Shown here piece after piece: positions 1 to 10,102 of a stretch of DNA of 64,000 nt (within the stretch, counting starts at the first letter, position 1; every line of letters starts with the position of its first letter). The stretch comes from Rebecca billardiae RCC1528 (lineage: Eukaryota; Haptophyta), in assembly GCA_965240325.2 (NCBI GenBank), contig OZ251243.1, forward strand, positions 1,302,001-1,366,000. The letters are read 5' to 3'. A program made the position numbers and the translations under genes. A model generated the notes under the pieces. That model was not told where the DNA came from. It did not search any database and saw only the letters and a program-made list of their open reading frames with translations.

Positions 1-2875
1 CCCGTCGGCGCCTGCTGCAGCAGCTCGAGGAAGTCCTCGCCCTCGAGCTCGAGCTCGGCGAGCGTCTCGTCGAGCTGCGAGTCGAGCGTCGCCGCGTACA
101 CCTCGTGCAGCGCCTGCTGCTGCGCGCGGTCGGCCGCGCCCTCGCCCCTCGCAAACGCGGGCGCGTGCGTGTCAAAGAAGGGCGGGACGACGCGCACCCA
201 TCCGTCGTGCGAGCCCACGCGCCGCAGCGCCGACTCGGCCTCGGCACTGAGCGCGCCGCCGCCCGCGCCCGGCTGCCCCTGCGCCGCCGCGCCGCCGCCG
301 CCGCCGCCGCTGCTCGCCTTCATCTGCTCCTCGTCGTAGACCAGCACCCACTTGCCCTCCACCATGCGCTTGCCGATCGGCACGCGCGCCTCGTACCGCG
401 CGGAGGCGGGCGGCTCGAGCTCGGACTCCTCGAGCTCGGCCTCCTCGTAGTCGGGCGGGAGCGAGGTCGGGTTCTGCGGCTCGCCCAGCGCGAGCCGCTC
501 CGCGCCCGGCCCGACCAGCCGCACCTCCCAGCGCAAGAAGTCCTCGGGCGGCATGAGCGACCAGTGCGGCCGCTCGAGCGCGTCGTCGTCCGCGTTAAAG
601 TCGTACACCTCCTCCCACTTGTTCACACAGGGGTCGAGCCCCGCGGCGGAGAAGTGCGCGGCGGCGCCGGGGTACCACGCGTTCCACCGCTCGAAGCGCA
701 TCGAGGTGGACGTCTCGACGATCGGGCCGAGCGTGTGCACGAACAGGTCGCAGAACGTGCACGCGCGCGTGCGCAGCTGGCGGCACGCGACGCTCAGCAT
801 GCACGCCTCGCAGTCGCGCAGGAAGACCGAGCCGTTCACGGGGCCAATCAGGAAGCGGCAGTTCTTGCAGTCGTCGATGGTGACCTGCGACGTCACGTCC
901 ATCAGCAGCACCTCGCAGTTGTTCAGCCCGGAGATCTCGAACGCCGAGCCCTTGAGCTCGCCGCTGTACCGCGCGACCGTCACGTCCACGAGGTTGCGCA
1001 CCGCCACGCGCTCGTCGACCGGAGGGCCGTCCGCGCCGACGGCCGCGGCGCCGTCCGCGGGCCCGGGTGCGGCGCCGCCGGCCTCCTCCGCCGCGCCGCC
1101 GCCGCCGCCGCCGGCGCCCGCCGCTGGCTGCGCCGCCGCCGCCGTGCTGTGCAGCTCGGCCACCTCGAGCTCCTCCTCCTCGTCCTCCTCCGCCACCAGC
1201 TCGATCGAGTCCTCGACGACGGAGTCGGCGGCGGAGGCGTCGTCGCGCTGCCCGTCGTGCCCGTCGTGCGGCGTGACGCGCACGGCGGGCGGGGCGGCGC
1301 TCGTGGGCGCGGTGGGCGAGGCGCCCCGCTCCGAGCCGCGCCCCTCCGCCTCCTCGTCCTCCTCCTCGGCGGCGAAGTCGTCGTCCTCGCTGTACGCGTC
1401 CTCGGCCACGTCCGCGCCGCTGCCCTCGGCATCGCTGTCGGGCTCTGGCTGGAAGGCCTGCAACGGGTCCGCGCCCGCGCCGCTGCCTGCGCCGCTGCTC
1501 GAGCCACGAGAGAGCGCGCCGCCGCCGCGGCCGCCGCCGAGCTCGCCCTCCGCCGCGGCCCCGTGCCGCGCCGCCGCGCCGCCCGGGCCCGGGCTCGCTC
1601 CCTTCGCGGCGTCGTCCGCTCCGCCCGAGGCCTCGAGCTCCTCCACCTCCTCCTCGAGCGACTGTATCGAGTGCGCGTCGAGGCTCTCCAGCTCCTCCGC
1701 CTCGTCCGCGTCCCCGCCCACGCCGACACGCGCGGCCTTTGCCTCCTCCGCCTCCGCCTCCGCCTCCGCCTTTGCGGCCGCCTCCGCGGCGGCGGCGGCC
1801 TCCGCCTCCGCCGCCGCCTTCGCCGCCGCCTCCTCCTCCGCCTTCGCCTTCGCTGCCGCCTCCGCCGCCGCGGCCGCCGCCGCGGCGGCAGCTGCCTCCG
1901 CCTCCGCCTTTGCTTTTGCCTCGGCCTCCGCCTTCGCCGCGGCCTCCTCCTCGGCCTTCGCCTTCGCCTCTGCCTCCGCTGCCGCCTCGGCCTCGGCGGC
2001 GGCGGCCTTCGCGGCGGCCTCCTCCTCGGCCTTCGCCTTGGCTGCCGCCTCCGCCTCGGCGGCGGCCCTCGCCTTCGCCTCCGCCTCCGCCTCGGCCTCC
2101 GCCTCCGCCTTGGCCGCCGCCTCGGCCTCGGCCTCCGCCTCCGCCTTGGCCGCGGCCTCCTCCTCCTCCTCCTTCGCCGCCGCCGCCTCCTCCTCCTCGC
2201 GCCGCGTCGCCTCGCTCACCGCGCGCGCCCTCGCCCCCCAGCGCGCGTCGTCCTCCCCGGGCAGCGGCGAGGGCGCGTCCACGTCCACGGGTGGCAGCTC
2301 CTCGAACCGGTCGCCCACCACCTTGCCCTCGCGCGGGGAGGAGCAGGCGGAGCCGCCCGCGCCGGAGGGGTCGGGCGGCGGGATGGCGAGGGAGAGCCCG
2401 GCGCCGCCCGGCCCGAAGGGCGAGCGCCCCACTTCGCCGTGCTCCGACGTCAGCGGCTGCACCCTGCGCGAGGCCGCCTCGTCGCGCATGGCTGCGCTGA
2501 ACTCGTCCGCGTCGTCCAGCGCCCACAGCAGCCGCAGCACGCGCAGCGCGGGCTTGTCGAGGCCCGGCGGCGGCTCGCCCTCGGAGGCCGACTCGAGTAG
2601 CGCGCGCAGGAACGCCTCGTGCGCCACGCCGCACGCGTCGAGCGCCTCGGAGAGCGCGCCCTCCGCCACTTCCTGGAAAGCGCCGTGCGCGTCGTCCTGC
2701 GCGAGCGCAGCCGTGGCAGAGCGCGAGGCGCCCGGCGCGAAGAGCGGCAGCGCGCGCTCGAGCAGCGGCTCCACGTCCGCCTCCCACGCCTCCGAGCGCG
2801 CGAGCACGTTCAGCACGCGCTCAAACTCCGCGCCGCCGCCGCCGGCCGAGCGGCCCGAGCGAGCGCGCGCGCGCT

Positions 2876-2915
<40 letters not shown>

Positions 2916-3634
2916 CTCCTCCTCGGCGTCGGCGTCGTCAGCGGGCTGCACGCCGAGGCGCGGGACGAGGCCGATCGGCGGCGCCCCCTGCGCGCGGCGC
3001 GGCGGCTCCTCCTCCTCCTCCTCCTCCGCCTCCTCCTCCGCCTCGGCCTCCTCCCACGCGTACCGCACGCGCAGCTCTCCGGAGATCAGCTCCACCCAGC
3101 ACTCGCGCGAGGGCGCGTCGGCGAGGGCGAAGACGGCCTTGCCGAGGAACTCGTCGGCGTGCGCGCCGCCCTTCGCGCCGCCAGGCGCGCGGAGGTACAC
3201 GTCGAGCACGATGGACGCGTCCGCCGCGACGTCATCGCTGCGCGGCGCGGCGCGGCGGCGCGGCGCACGGCGCGGCGCGGCGCGCGGCTCAGCTGCGCCG
3301 CCGGCGGCAACCCGCGCCCACACACCCCGGCGCACCACGGCTCGTCGAGCCCACCGCCACCCACCACCGCGCGCCGCGCCACGCGCCGCCTCGCGCGCGC
3401 GCGCGCCGCGCTCGGCGCGGGTGTGCTCACGCACAGGAGGATCTCCTCGCCCCAGCGGAAGGCGCGCTCGGCCTCGACCGGCGTGTTGCGGCCGCGCTTG
3501 AAGCGGCGGCGGAGGGCCTCCTTGACGCAGACGCGCACGTACGCGTCGTGCTCCGAGCCGTCGAGCTCGAGCTCCGACGGCGCGATCTCGCGCGCCTCGA
3601 CGAGCTCGAGCCGAACGTCGCCGCGGCGCGGCAT
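1..3634 (-). CDS. C2 domain / coiled-coil / TBCC (RP2-like C-CAP) protein, 3' end beyond window
   Basis: Two exons on the minus strand: 3634-3435 and 3237 to beyond position 1 (intron 3238-3434, donor GTGCGT, acceptor CAG). The splice joins ...EEILL to DDVAADASIV and restores one C2 fold: residues ~1-115 run from GDVRLELVEAREI to DEFLGKAVFALAD and WVELI. Residues ~410-570 are a lysine/glutamate/alanine coiled coil (KAEAEA runs), mirrored by the GCC-TCC-rich DNA at 1735-2210. Acidic, disordered sequence follows. Residues ~830-940 are a TBCC/C-CAP beta-helix: DVTSQVTIDDCKNCRFLIG, FLRDCEACMLSVACRQLR, GPIVETSTSM. The QLR motif sits where TBCC and RP2 carry the arginine finger for GTPase activation, so Arl- or tubulin-type GAP activity is plausible (inference). 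The frame stays open to base 1 (>1,140 residues), so the stop lies outside. ATG at 3634 is the first in frame before the C2 start. Long open frames in other phases across this stretch are artefacts of GC content. Confidence 0.85.
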
Positions 3635-4080
3635 GCTGATGGGCTGCGGCTCAGCGCGCTGCGCCGGCGTTCAAGCGGCGGGGCGAGGGCCGCGCGCGGC
3701 ACCGGGCAACCGCTCGGCGCTGCTGACCAGGCGCTGCGGCGGAGCCTCAAGGCGCCCGGACCCGTGGCAAGTGGCACAGTGCCGGGCACCGTGCGACAGG
3801 CTGTCGTCCGGCGACTCGTGCTGACTTGACTCTGTACGGTCATGACAGTATGACAGCTGCCCGCGCTCAGGCTGCGACCCTCCGCGCCGGTCCGCGCGCC
3901 GGCCGCTGAGCCGTGAGCGCCCGTGAGCCGGCGCTGCGCCCTAGCAGCGGTCCGAGCCGCCGGCGCCTGCCGGTCCGCGACGGCATGAGGCGAGGACCGG
4001 CGCTGCGCTGCATCCGACCGCGGCACGAGCTCCCCACCCCATCCCCCCCCGCTAGCCGTGAGCGTCCCCGGCCCGCCCCC
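3635..4080. other. Intergenic, C2/TBCC gene promoter side and MAD2 3' side
   Basis: About 450 bp between the start codon of the C2/TBCC gene and the stop codon of MAD2, both on the minus strand. It must hold the promoter and 5' leader of the former and the 3' UTR of the latter. I see no conserved coding frame. Small repeats such as gccgtgagc and ccgtgagcg recur, with no clear function. Confidence 0.5.
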
Positions 4081-5021
4081 CTAGTCGTCGTCGGCCAGGT
4101 AGGAGACGGCCGCGTCCACCTTGTGGATCTTGGTGGTGAACGAGCGCAGCTTCACCTCCTCCGACTTTGCAATGTACTTGGGGTCGGACTCCTCCCACGC
4201 GGCGGGCACGTTGACGTCGGTGTCGGTGTACACGAGCAGGTCGAACGTGCACGGCTCGTCGAGCAGCGGCAGGAACGTGACGGACGCGGTGATCTGCCGG
4301 ATGATCGCCTGGATCTCCGAGGTGAGCTCCTTCTCCGGCCGGGCGGGCACGCTGGCCCCGCCCTCCACCTTGTCGGCGCGCACGTCGAAGACCCAGCGCT
4401 CGAGGGTCTTGCCCGACTCCTGGCCCGCGATCACGACGACCAGCTTCTGCACCGACTTGTCCAGCAGCCACACTGCGCGCACGCCGCCGCACAGCACGCG
4501 CACGCACGCACGCACCGGGGGGCCGCCGTGAGCGCGCCGGCGCGCGCGCCGGGCGCGGCGCCGGCCAAAGGGCGCGCGCGCAGCCACGCCGCCCTCGCCC
4601 TCGCGCCCTCACGCGCGCGGCGCGCGGCGCGGCGCGCGTACTCGAGAGCTGCGCGAGCACCTGCTCGAGGTAGTCCGTCAGCCCCTGGTCGGTGGTGACG
4701 AGCATGGTGAGGCCGTACTTGTTCACCTTCTTGAACGTCTCGGGCGGGTAGATGCCGCGCTGGTACAGGATGCTGCGGAGGGCGGGGCGGGGCGGGCGGG
4801 CGTCGTCACGCACGCACGCACGCACGCACGCCGGGCGGCACGCGCGCCGCCGGGCGTGCCGCGCGCCGCGCGGCCGCGGCGGCGCGTCGTCGCGCCGCGC
4901 GGCGCGGCGCGCCGCGCGCCGCGCTTCGCGCTCACCTGTTCACCGAGTAGCCGAAGAACTCGGTGACGATCTCGACGGAGCCGCGCAGCGTGATCGACGT
5001 CTTCTGCGCCGTTGACGCCAT
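4081..5021 (-). CDS. MAD2: Mitotic spindle checkpoint protein MAD2 (HORMA domain), 3 exons
   Basis: MAD2 binds CDC20 at unattached kinetochores and restrains the anaphase-promoting complex. Exons are 5021-4936, 4772-4642 and 4472-4081, with introns 4773-4935 (GTGAGC...CAG) and 4473-4641 (GTACGC...CAG). The phases fit exactly: SVN + AG|C gives SVNSILYQRGIYP, and AQLS + A|TG gives AQLSMWLLDKSVQKLVVV. The product is 202 aa, against about 205 for animal MAD2, and one HORMA domain fills it. Diagnostic stretches are ITLRGSVEIVTEFFGYSVN, KKVNKYGLTMLVTTD, IIRQITASVTFLPLLDEP, FDLLVYTD and EEVKLRSFTTKIHKV, the last being the mobile safety-belt C-terminus. The first intron carries a (CACG)n run near 4805-4830. 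The start lies 258 bp from the start of the next gene, on the opposite strand, so the two may share a promoter region. Confidence 0.96.
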
Positions 5022-5279
5022 CGCGACGCCGCACCGCCCGGCGCTGCCGCCGCGCTGCCCTCGCGCTTGCCTCGAGGTGGCGAGACCGCGTGCGCTCCGC
5101 TTCAGCAGCGCGCCACCATGCGCCGCTTGCGCTTTCTCGCGGTCGGTGCGTTTCGGCCTGCCGAGCCGCGCGCGACTCGCGCGAGATCAGCCCCTTCCTG
5201 GCAGTGGCGAGTGCCGCCGGACTCGCCGCGGGCGCAAACAACAGTGAGCAAGGATGGCGGAGCGCCAGGGCGGACGGCC
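5022..5279. promoter_or_regulatory. Head-to-head intergenic region, candidate bidirectional promoter
   Basis: The 258 bp separate the ATG of MAD2 (minus) from the chosen ATG of the propeller/sulfotransferase gene (plus). Both leaders and core promoters must fit here unless the plus-strand gene starts further upstream. No TATA box is obvious. The assignment is positional only. Confidence 0.4.
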
Positions 5280-8200
5280 ATGAGGACGGGCGCGGCGAGG
5301 GCGGCGCGGCGCGGCTCCGCGCTCGCGCTCGCGCTCGCGCTCGCGCTCGCGCTCGTGCCCCGCCGCGCCGCCGCGTGGTGGGCCACGCCGCCGCCGCTCG
5401 ATCTCCCGTCGGGAGATTTTGACGTCACGCCCGAGGTGGGCGCGGGCGCGCGCGGCGGCCACGCGCGGCGCGCCGGCTCGGCCGCGCGCAACGGCTCGGC
5501 GGCGGAGGCGTTCGGCGGGGTGGGCCCGGCGCCGTACGACGCGCGCGCGTGCGCCGCGCCCATCCCCGCCAACTGGAACACGCACAGCGCGCTCCGCCAG
5601 TGGCTGCGCCGCGCGCCGCGCGTGTTCAACCCGTCGGTCACGTTTGTGCCGCCAGCCGCGCGCGCCGCGCCGGGCGCGCCGCCGTACCTCGCGCTCGCGC
5701 GCTCGGGCGGCGCGCCGCACGACACGTGCCGCGACCCGCGCCTCGCGCTGTGGGGGCTCGCGCCCGCCGGCGGCCGCCTCGTCCAGGCCACGCGCGTCGT
5801 CCTGTTTGTGCCGGCCGTGCGCGTGTCGGCGCTCTGGGCGCGCGCGGCGGGCGCGGCGGCCGCGGACGGCGGCGGCGGTGGCGGTGGCGTGGGCGGCGTG
5901 GGGGCGCGGGGCTGCCTGAAGGCGCGGCGGCGGTACCCCGAGTGCTGCCTCCACGCGCGCCTCGCCGAGGACCCGCGCCTCTTCTGGCTCCCGCCGCCGG
6001 GCGGCGCGCACACAGGCGTCCCCCCGTGGTCGCTGTGGTCGGTGTTCCACGCGCACAGAGGCATGCATGTGCAGCGGCTGCTGCCGAGCACGGCGCGGCC
6101 GGTGGCGCTGCGCCCGCCGCGGGAGCTGCGCGCGCTGCTCGGCGCCAACGAGAAGAACTGGGCGCCGTGGGCCGCGTTCCCGCCGTGGGAGCACGCGCGC
6201 CAGGGCGAGGGCGCGGCCGCGGCCGCGGCCGCGGCCGCTGCGGAGGGCGGCGCGGAGGTGGAGGGCTGGGCGGAGGTGGAGGGCGGCGCGGAGGTGGAGG
6301 GCTGGGCGGAGGTGGAGGGCGGCGCGGAGGTGGAGGGCTGGGCGCTCTTCTCGCACGCGGTGTTCCCGCACCACACCGTCCTCAACTGCTCGCTCGGCGC
6401 GCCCAGCCGCGCGGCGCGCCGCGCGCGCGCCGCCGACGGCGCGCCCCCGGGCGGCTGCCGCCTCGTCGGCCGCACCGGCTGGCACGCGCGCGCGGCGCGC
6501 TGGCTGCGGCCGTTGGCAGACGCGTGCGCGCGCGGCGGCGGTGGCGGCGAGGAGGCGGGCGGCGGGGGCGGCGCGGACGAGGGCGCAGACACCGGGGCCA
6601 CCGACGCCGCCGAGCAGCCCTCCACCGACCCCGGCGCAGCCCCCGTCGGCGCGGACGGCGGCGGCGGTGGCGGCGGTCGGCAGGGCGGTGCGGGCGTGTG
6701 GACACACTCGCGCAACGGCAAGCATGGCTGCCAGTGGGGCGCTCACCTCTCCACCAACCTGCTGCCCACGCTGCTGCCGGCGCAGGCGCGCGGCTGGGGC
6801 GGCGTGTGCGCCTCGTGGGCGTACGTGGGCGTGTGGGCGGTCAAGGACTACCTGCACTCCACGTACACACCCTACTGGTGAGCGCACGCACCACACACCA
6901 CACAGCGCTGGGCGGCGCGGGGGCCGTAGCAACGCGGCCGCGCGTGTGCGCGCGCAGTGCAGCGCAGCGCAGGCTGTCAGTCGCGCTCGGCGCCGCGCGC
7001 GCCCGCCCGCGCGCCCGCGCGCAGAGCGCCGCCGCAGCCGCGCTCAGCCTCGCCCACGCCGTGGGCCGTGCCGCACCCCCCGCCCCGCGCCCACGCGCGC
7101 GCTGTGCTCTGCCGCGCTGCGCGTGTGTGCTGTGCGCGCGTGTGTGCTGTGCGCGTGCCGTGCGCGCGTGCCCCTCTGCAGGTTCGCCGTCTCCGCGTGT
7201 GCGCCCCACGCCCTGGTTGGGCTCTCGCGCACGCCGCTGCCGCTGCCCGCGCCGCCCGGCCCGTGCGAGCTGGGCCTGGGCACGCAGTGCGTGGCGTACG
7301 TCACCGGGCTGCACCCCGTCGGAGCGCGCGCGCCCGGGCCCGCAGGCGGCGGCGCAGTCGCGGGCGGCGCGCGCGTGGGCGTGGGCTACGGCTGGCGCGA
7401 GGCAGAGTCGCGGCTGCTGGTGCTGCGGTGGGCGGAGGTGCTGGGGACGATGGCGTGGCGGCGGGGCGGCCACGAGGGCGACGAGGCGGCCGCGGCGGAG
7501 GAGGCGGAGGAGGAGGCGCGCGACGCAGCGCGCGCCGACAGCAGTCCCCTCCTCGCCGTGCGCGCGCTGCGGCCGGTGGCGCCGATCGCGGAGCGGGCGG
7601 CGGCGCCGGCGCCGGGCGCGCCGCGTGCGCGGCCGCGCGCGCTCGTGCTCGCGTGCTGGCGGGGGCTCGGCTGCGACCTCGCCGCGGCGGCGGCGGCGGC
7701 GATGCGCGCGCAGCTGTGCGGCTGGGGCGTGGCGCAGCGCGCGGCGGCAGCCAACGGCACGGCGGCGCCCGAGGCGTGGGCGCTGCGCCCGTGCGCGCGC
7801 TGGCTGCGCGCCGCGTGCATCGACTACTGCGCACTCGCGCAGCCAGCCGGCGGCGCAGCGCGCGCGTGCGCGCACCGCCCTGCGGCTTTGAGCGTGTGCG
7901 CAGCCGCCGGGCTCGGCGCCGTCGAGCCCGGCGGCGCGGCCGCGGGCTGGTCCGACGGCGCGACACCCCCGGCCGCCCACGCGCCCGACGACGCGCCCGA
8001 CGACGACGGCGGCGTGCGCGCTGCCCCCGCCCCCGCCCCCGCCCTGCTGCTGCTGCTCGCCGTGGACCCGAGCGCGGCCGCGCTGCGCGAGCTGCTGGGG
8101 CGGCTCTCGGCGCGCGCGCTGCTCGTGGTGCGGGACCCGCGCGATGCGCTGGTGTGGTGGGCGCGCGCGGCCGCGCCGCCGGGCGCGGCGGCGCTCGACG

Positions 8201-8580
8201 CCGCCGCGCTCGACGCCGCGCTGCCGCTCGTCGAGGCGCGCGTCGCGGCGGCGCGCGCGGCCGGCGCCGAGCCCGCGTGCCTCACGGCGCGCGCGGAGGA
8301 GCTGGTGGGCGCGGGGGCGGACGCGGCGCGGCGCGTGTCGCTGTGGCTGCTGCCCGAGCGCGCGCGCGACCTCGCGCAGTGCGCGTTCAGGGGCGCGGCC
8401 GCCGCCGCCGCGCTCGCCGCGAACGGCAGCCTGGGGCCGCGCGCGGACGTGGGCGCGCAGGGCGCGTGGTGCGGCGCCGCGGCCGCGCGGCCGTCGCCCT
8501 TCGAGGCCGCGGCGCGGCGCTGGCGGCACGCGCTCGAGCGGTGGGGCTACGCGCGCTGCACGTGCGCCGCGGCGCGCTGA
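5280..8580 (+). CDS. Secreted five-bladed beta-propeller protein with C-terminal sulfotransferase-like region, 2 exons
   Basis: Exons are 5280-6877 and 7182-8580 (intron 6878-7181, GTGAGC...CAG), giving 998 aa. The splice makes YTPYW|FAVSACAPHALVGLS, the kind of join seen in GH130-like propellers (aromatic run, then a hydrophobic blade). The N-terminus is a signal peptide built from a CTCGCG repeat (ALALALALAL), followed by AAAWW. Propeller landmarks are FNPSVTFVPP, EKNWAPW, CQWGAHLSTN, YVTGLHP and VGVGYGWREAESRLLVL, a pattern known from carbohydrate-active propellers. Residues ~270-285 are glycine-rich, and a 36-bp repeat (EVEGGAEVEGWA) lies at 6243-6342. After the second exon's acidic linker, LLVVRDPRDALVWW resembles the 3'-phosphate-binding motif of PAPS sulfotransferases, and TARAEELVGAGADAARRVS resembles their downstream helix. 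The 5' PAPS loop is not convincing, so sulfotransferase is tentative. ATG 5280 is chosen because it opens directly into the signal peptide. Confidence 0.75.
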
Positions 8581-8849
8581 CGGCGTCGGCGCGAGGCACT
8601 CGCACGCACGGAGCAGTCACCATCGTCGCTCCCACTCGCACCGACCATCGCAAGCGGGCCACGCGCTCCCCGCGCCGAAGAATCGGGAATCACACTTGAA
8701 TACCACCGCAGATACTACTGTTACCCGCAAGTGTATGATGAGATCTGGGCCCTGAATCCCTGATCAGTGACCGGGCGGCGAACGGGCACGTGTTTGTCCC
8801 TCCCGCGAATCCTCGCGCGATTCATCGGGCAGCACGCGGCCGCGAGCCG
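8581..8849. other. Short intergenic region between two plus-strand genes
   Basis: About 270 bp, less GC-rich than its neighbours (for example 8690-8765). It contains the 3' UTR of the propeller gene and the promoter of the next gene. No coding signal is visible. Confidence 0.5.
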
Positions 8850-9659
8850 ATGCACCGACGCCATGCGCGCGCGCTGCTCGGCGTGCTGGCGGTAGCGACG
8901 GCGAGCCGCGCGGCGACGCCGCCCGCGCGGCTGAGCGAGTGGTGGCACGCCGCGTCGCACGCGCCCCGCCGCCTCGCGGCGCACAGCGCCGTCGCGCGGA
9001 TCGCCGGCTGCGCGGGCGCGGCGCCGCGGCCGCTCAGCGGCGCGCGCGCGCGCTGGGAGGAGCGGCTCGCCGAGCTCGCGCGGTACGAGGCGGCGCACGG
9101 GCACGCGAGCCCGCCGCTGAACACGCCCCTCGGCCGCTGGGTCGCCACGCAGCGCCGCCGCCGCTGCGAGGGCTCGCTGCCCGCGCGCGAGGCGGCGGCG
9201 CTCGAGACGATGCGCTCGTGGGCGTGGCGGCTCGAGCCCTCCGACCTGCCGTTCGACGAGGCGTCGGCGCGGCTGCGCGGGTACGTGGAGCTGCACGGCG
9301 ACGCGCTCGTGCCCAAGAAGTACGAGGCGGACCCGCTGCTCGGCGCGTGGGTCGCCGCCGTCCGCCGCCGGCCCGACCGGCTGAGCGCGGCCGAGCGCTC
9401 GGAGCTCGAGACGCTCGGCTTTGCGTGGACGGCGGCGCGCGCGTGCGGCTCGCAGTTCATGGTGGGGCTGCGCGCGTACAAGGAGGCGAAGGCGGCGGGC
9501 GCGCAGCCCGACGGCCGCTGGGCGCACGCGCAGCGCCGCGCGCGCCTGCTGGGCAAGCTCTCGCCCCTGCGCGTCGACTACCTCGACGGCGCCGGCTTCG
9601 AGTGGGACGGGCCAGACGGGGCGCGCGGCGGCGACGGCGACGCGGCCGCGCTGAGCTGA
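8850..9659 (+). CDS. Helicase-associated (HA) repeat protein without helicase domain, 269 aa
   Basis: The single exon starts at ATG 8850. A hydrophobic N-terminus (HARALLGVLAVATASRAA) suggests a signal or organelle-targeting peptide. Three HA-type units follow. The first runs from RWEERLAELARYEAAHGHAS through LGRWVATQRRRR to SWAWRLE. The second runs from RLRGYVELHGDALVP through LLGAWVAAVRRRP to LGFAWT. A degenerate third has GRWAHAQRRARLLGKLS and GAGFEWD. The W...Y...HG...LG.WV..QR...L...GF.W pattern is the known HA signature (Pfam PF03457), abundant in algal proteins of unknown role and sometimes fused to helicases. No helicase motif is present. The open frame extends upstream to a GTG, but nothing there looks conserved. 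Confidence 0.8.
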   Translation: MHRRHARALLGVLAVATASRAATPPARLSEWWHAASHAPRRLAAHSAVARIAGCAGAAPRPLSGARARWEERLAELARYEAAHGHASPPLNTPLGRWVATQRRRRCEGSLPAREAAALETMRSWAWRLEPSDLPFDEASARLRGYVELHGDALVPKKYEADPLLGAWVAAVRRRPDRLSAAERSELETLGFAWTAARACGSQFMVGLRAYKEAKAAGAQPDGRWAHAQRRARLLGKLSPLRVDYLDGAGFEWDGPDGARGGDGDAAALS

Positions 9660-10102
9660 GGCGGGGGGATGGATGGCCGCGGCGGCGGGCCGCGGGCACG
9701 GTGCATCATGGGCGGCGGGGCGGGTGGCGAGTGCGTACATACCCACGTGCGAGAACACGTACGACTATGAGGCGACGACGGCGGCGCGTGTGAGCACCCG
9801 CTGACATACATCCCGACGATCCTAGCAGCGTAGTACTCGCAGCCGCGAGGCGGTGGTGTCGCGGTAATAACTACATCAGGACGGCGTGGAGCATCGCATG
9901 GGGGCGCTGAGCCTGGCGAGTGGCGGGCGGAGCTGCTGGCGCGCGGCGTGCTGGCGCGTGGAACACGGGCCGTCGACCAAGCAAGTTGCACTACAGTCAG
10001 CGACAGTACGGTGCCCCTCGCCCTCGGAGGCTGAGTCATCTGGAGTGACTGCTTATATATAGCCCAGTGCTACTTATATATATATATATTAACGACATAT
10101 AT
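9660..10102. other. Intergenic, ending in a TA-rich patch
   Basis: No gene is visible. The last ~60 bp (10050-10100) are TA-rich, with a run of TA dinucleotides at 10073-10090. They form the left border of the inverted-repeat element that follows. Confidence 0.5.

Noticed and set aside
595-2787. 730-codon glycine/arginine-rich open frame on the minus strand, and a 982-codon frame on the plus strand (553-3501)
   Set aside because: Both are other-phase translations of the coiled-coil/TBCC gene. Only the remaining minus frame gives domains (C2, TBCC), and it is open to the window edge.
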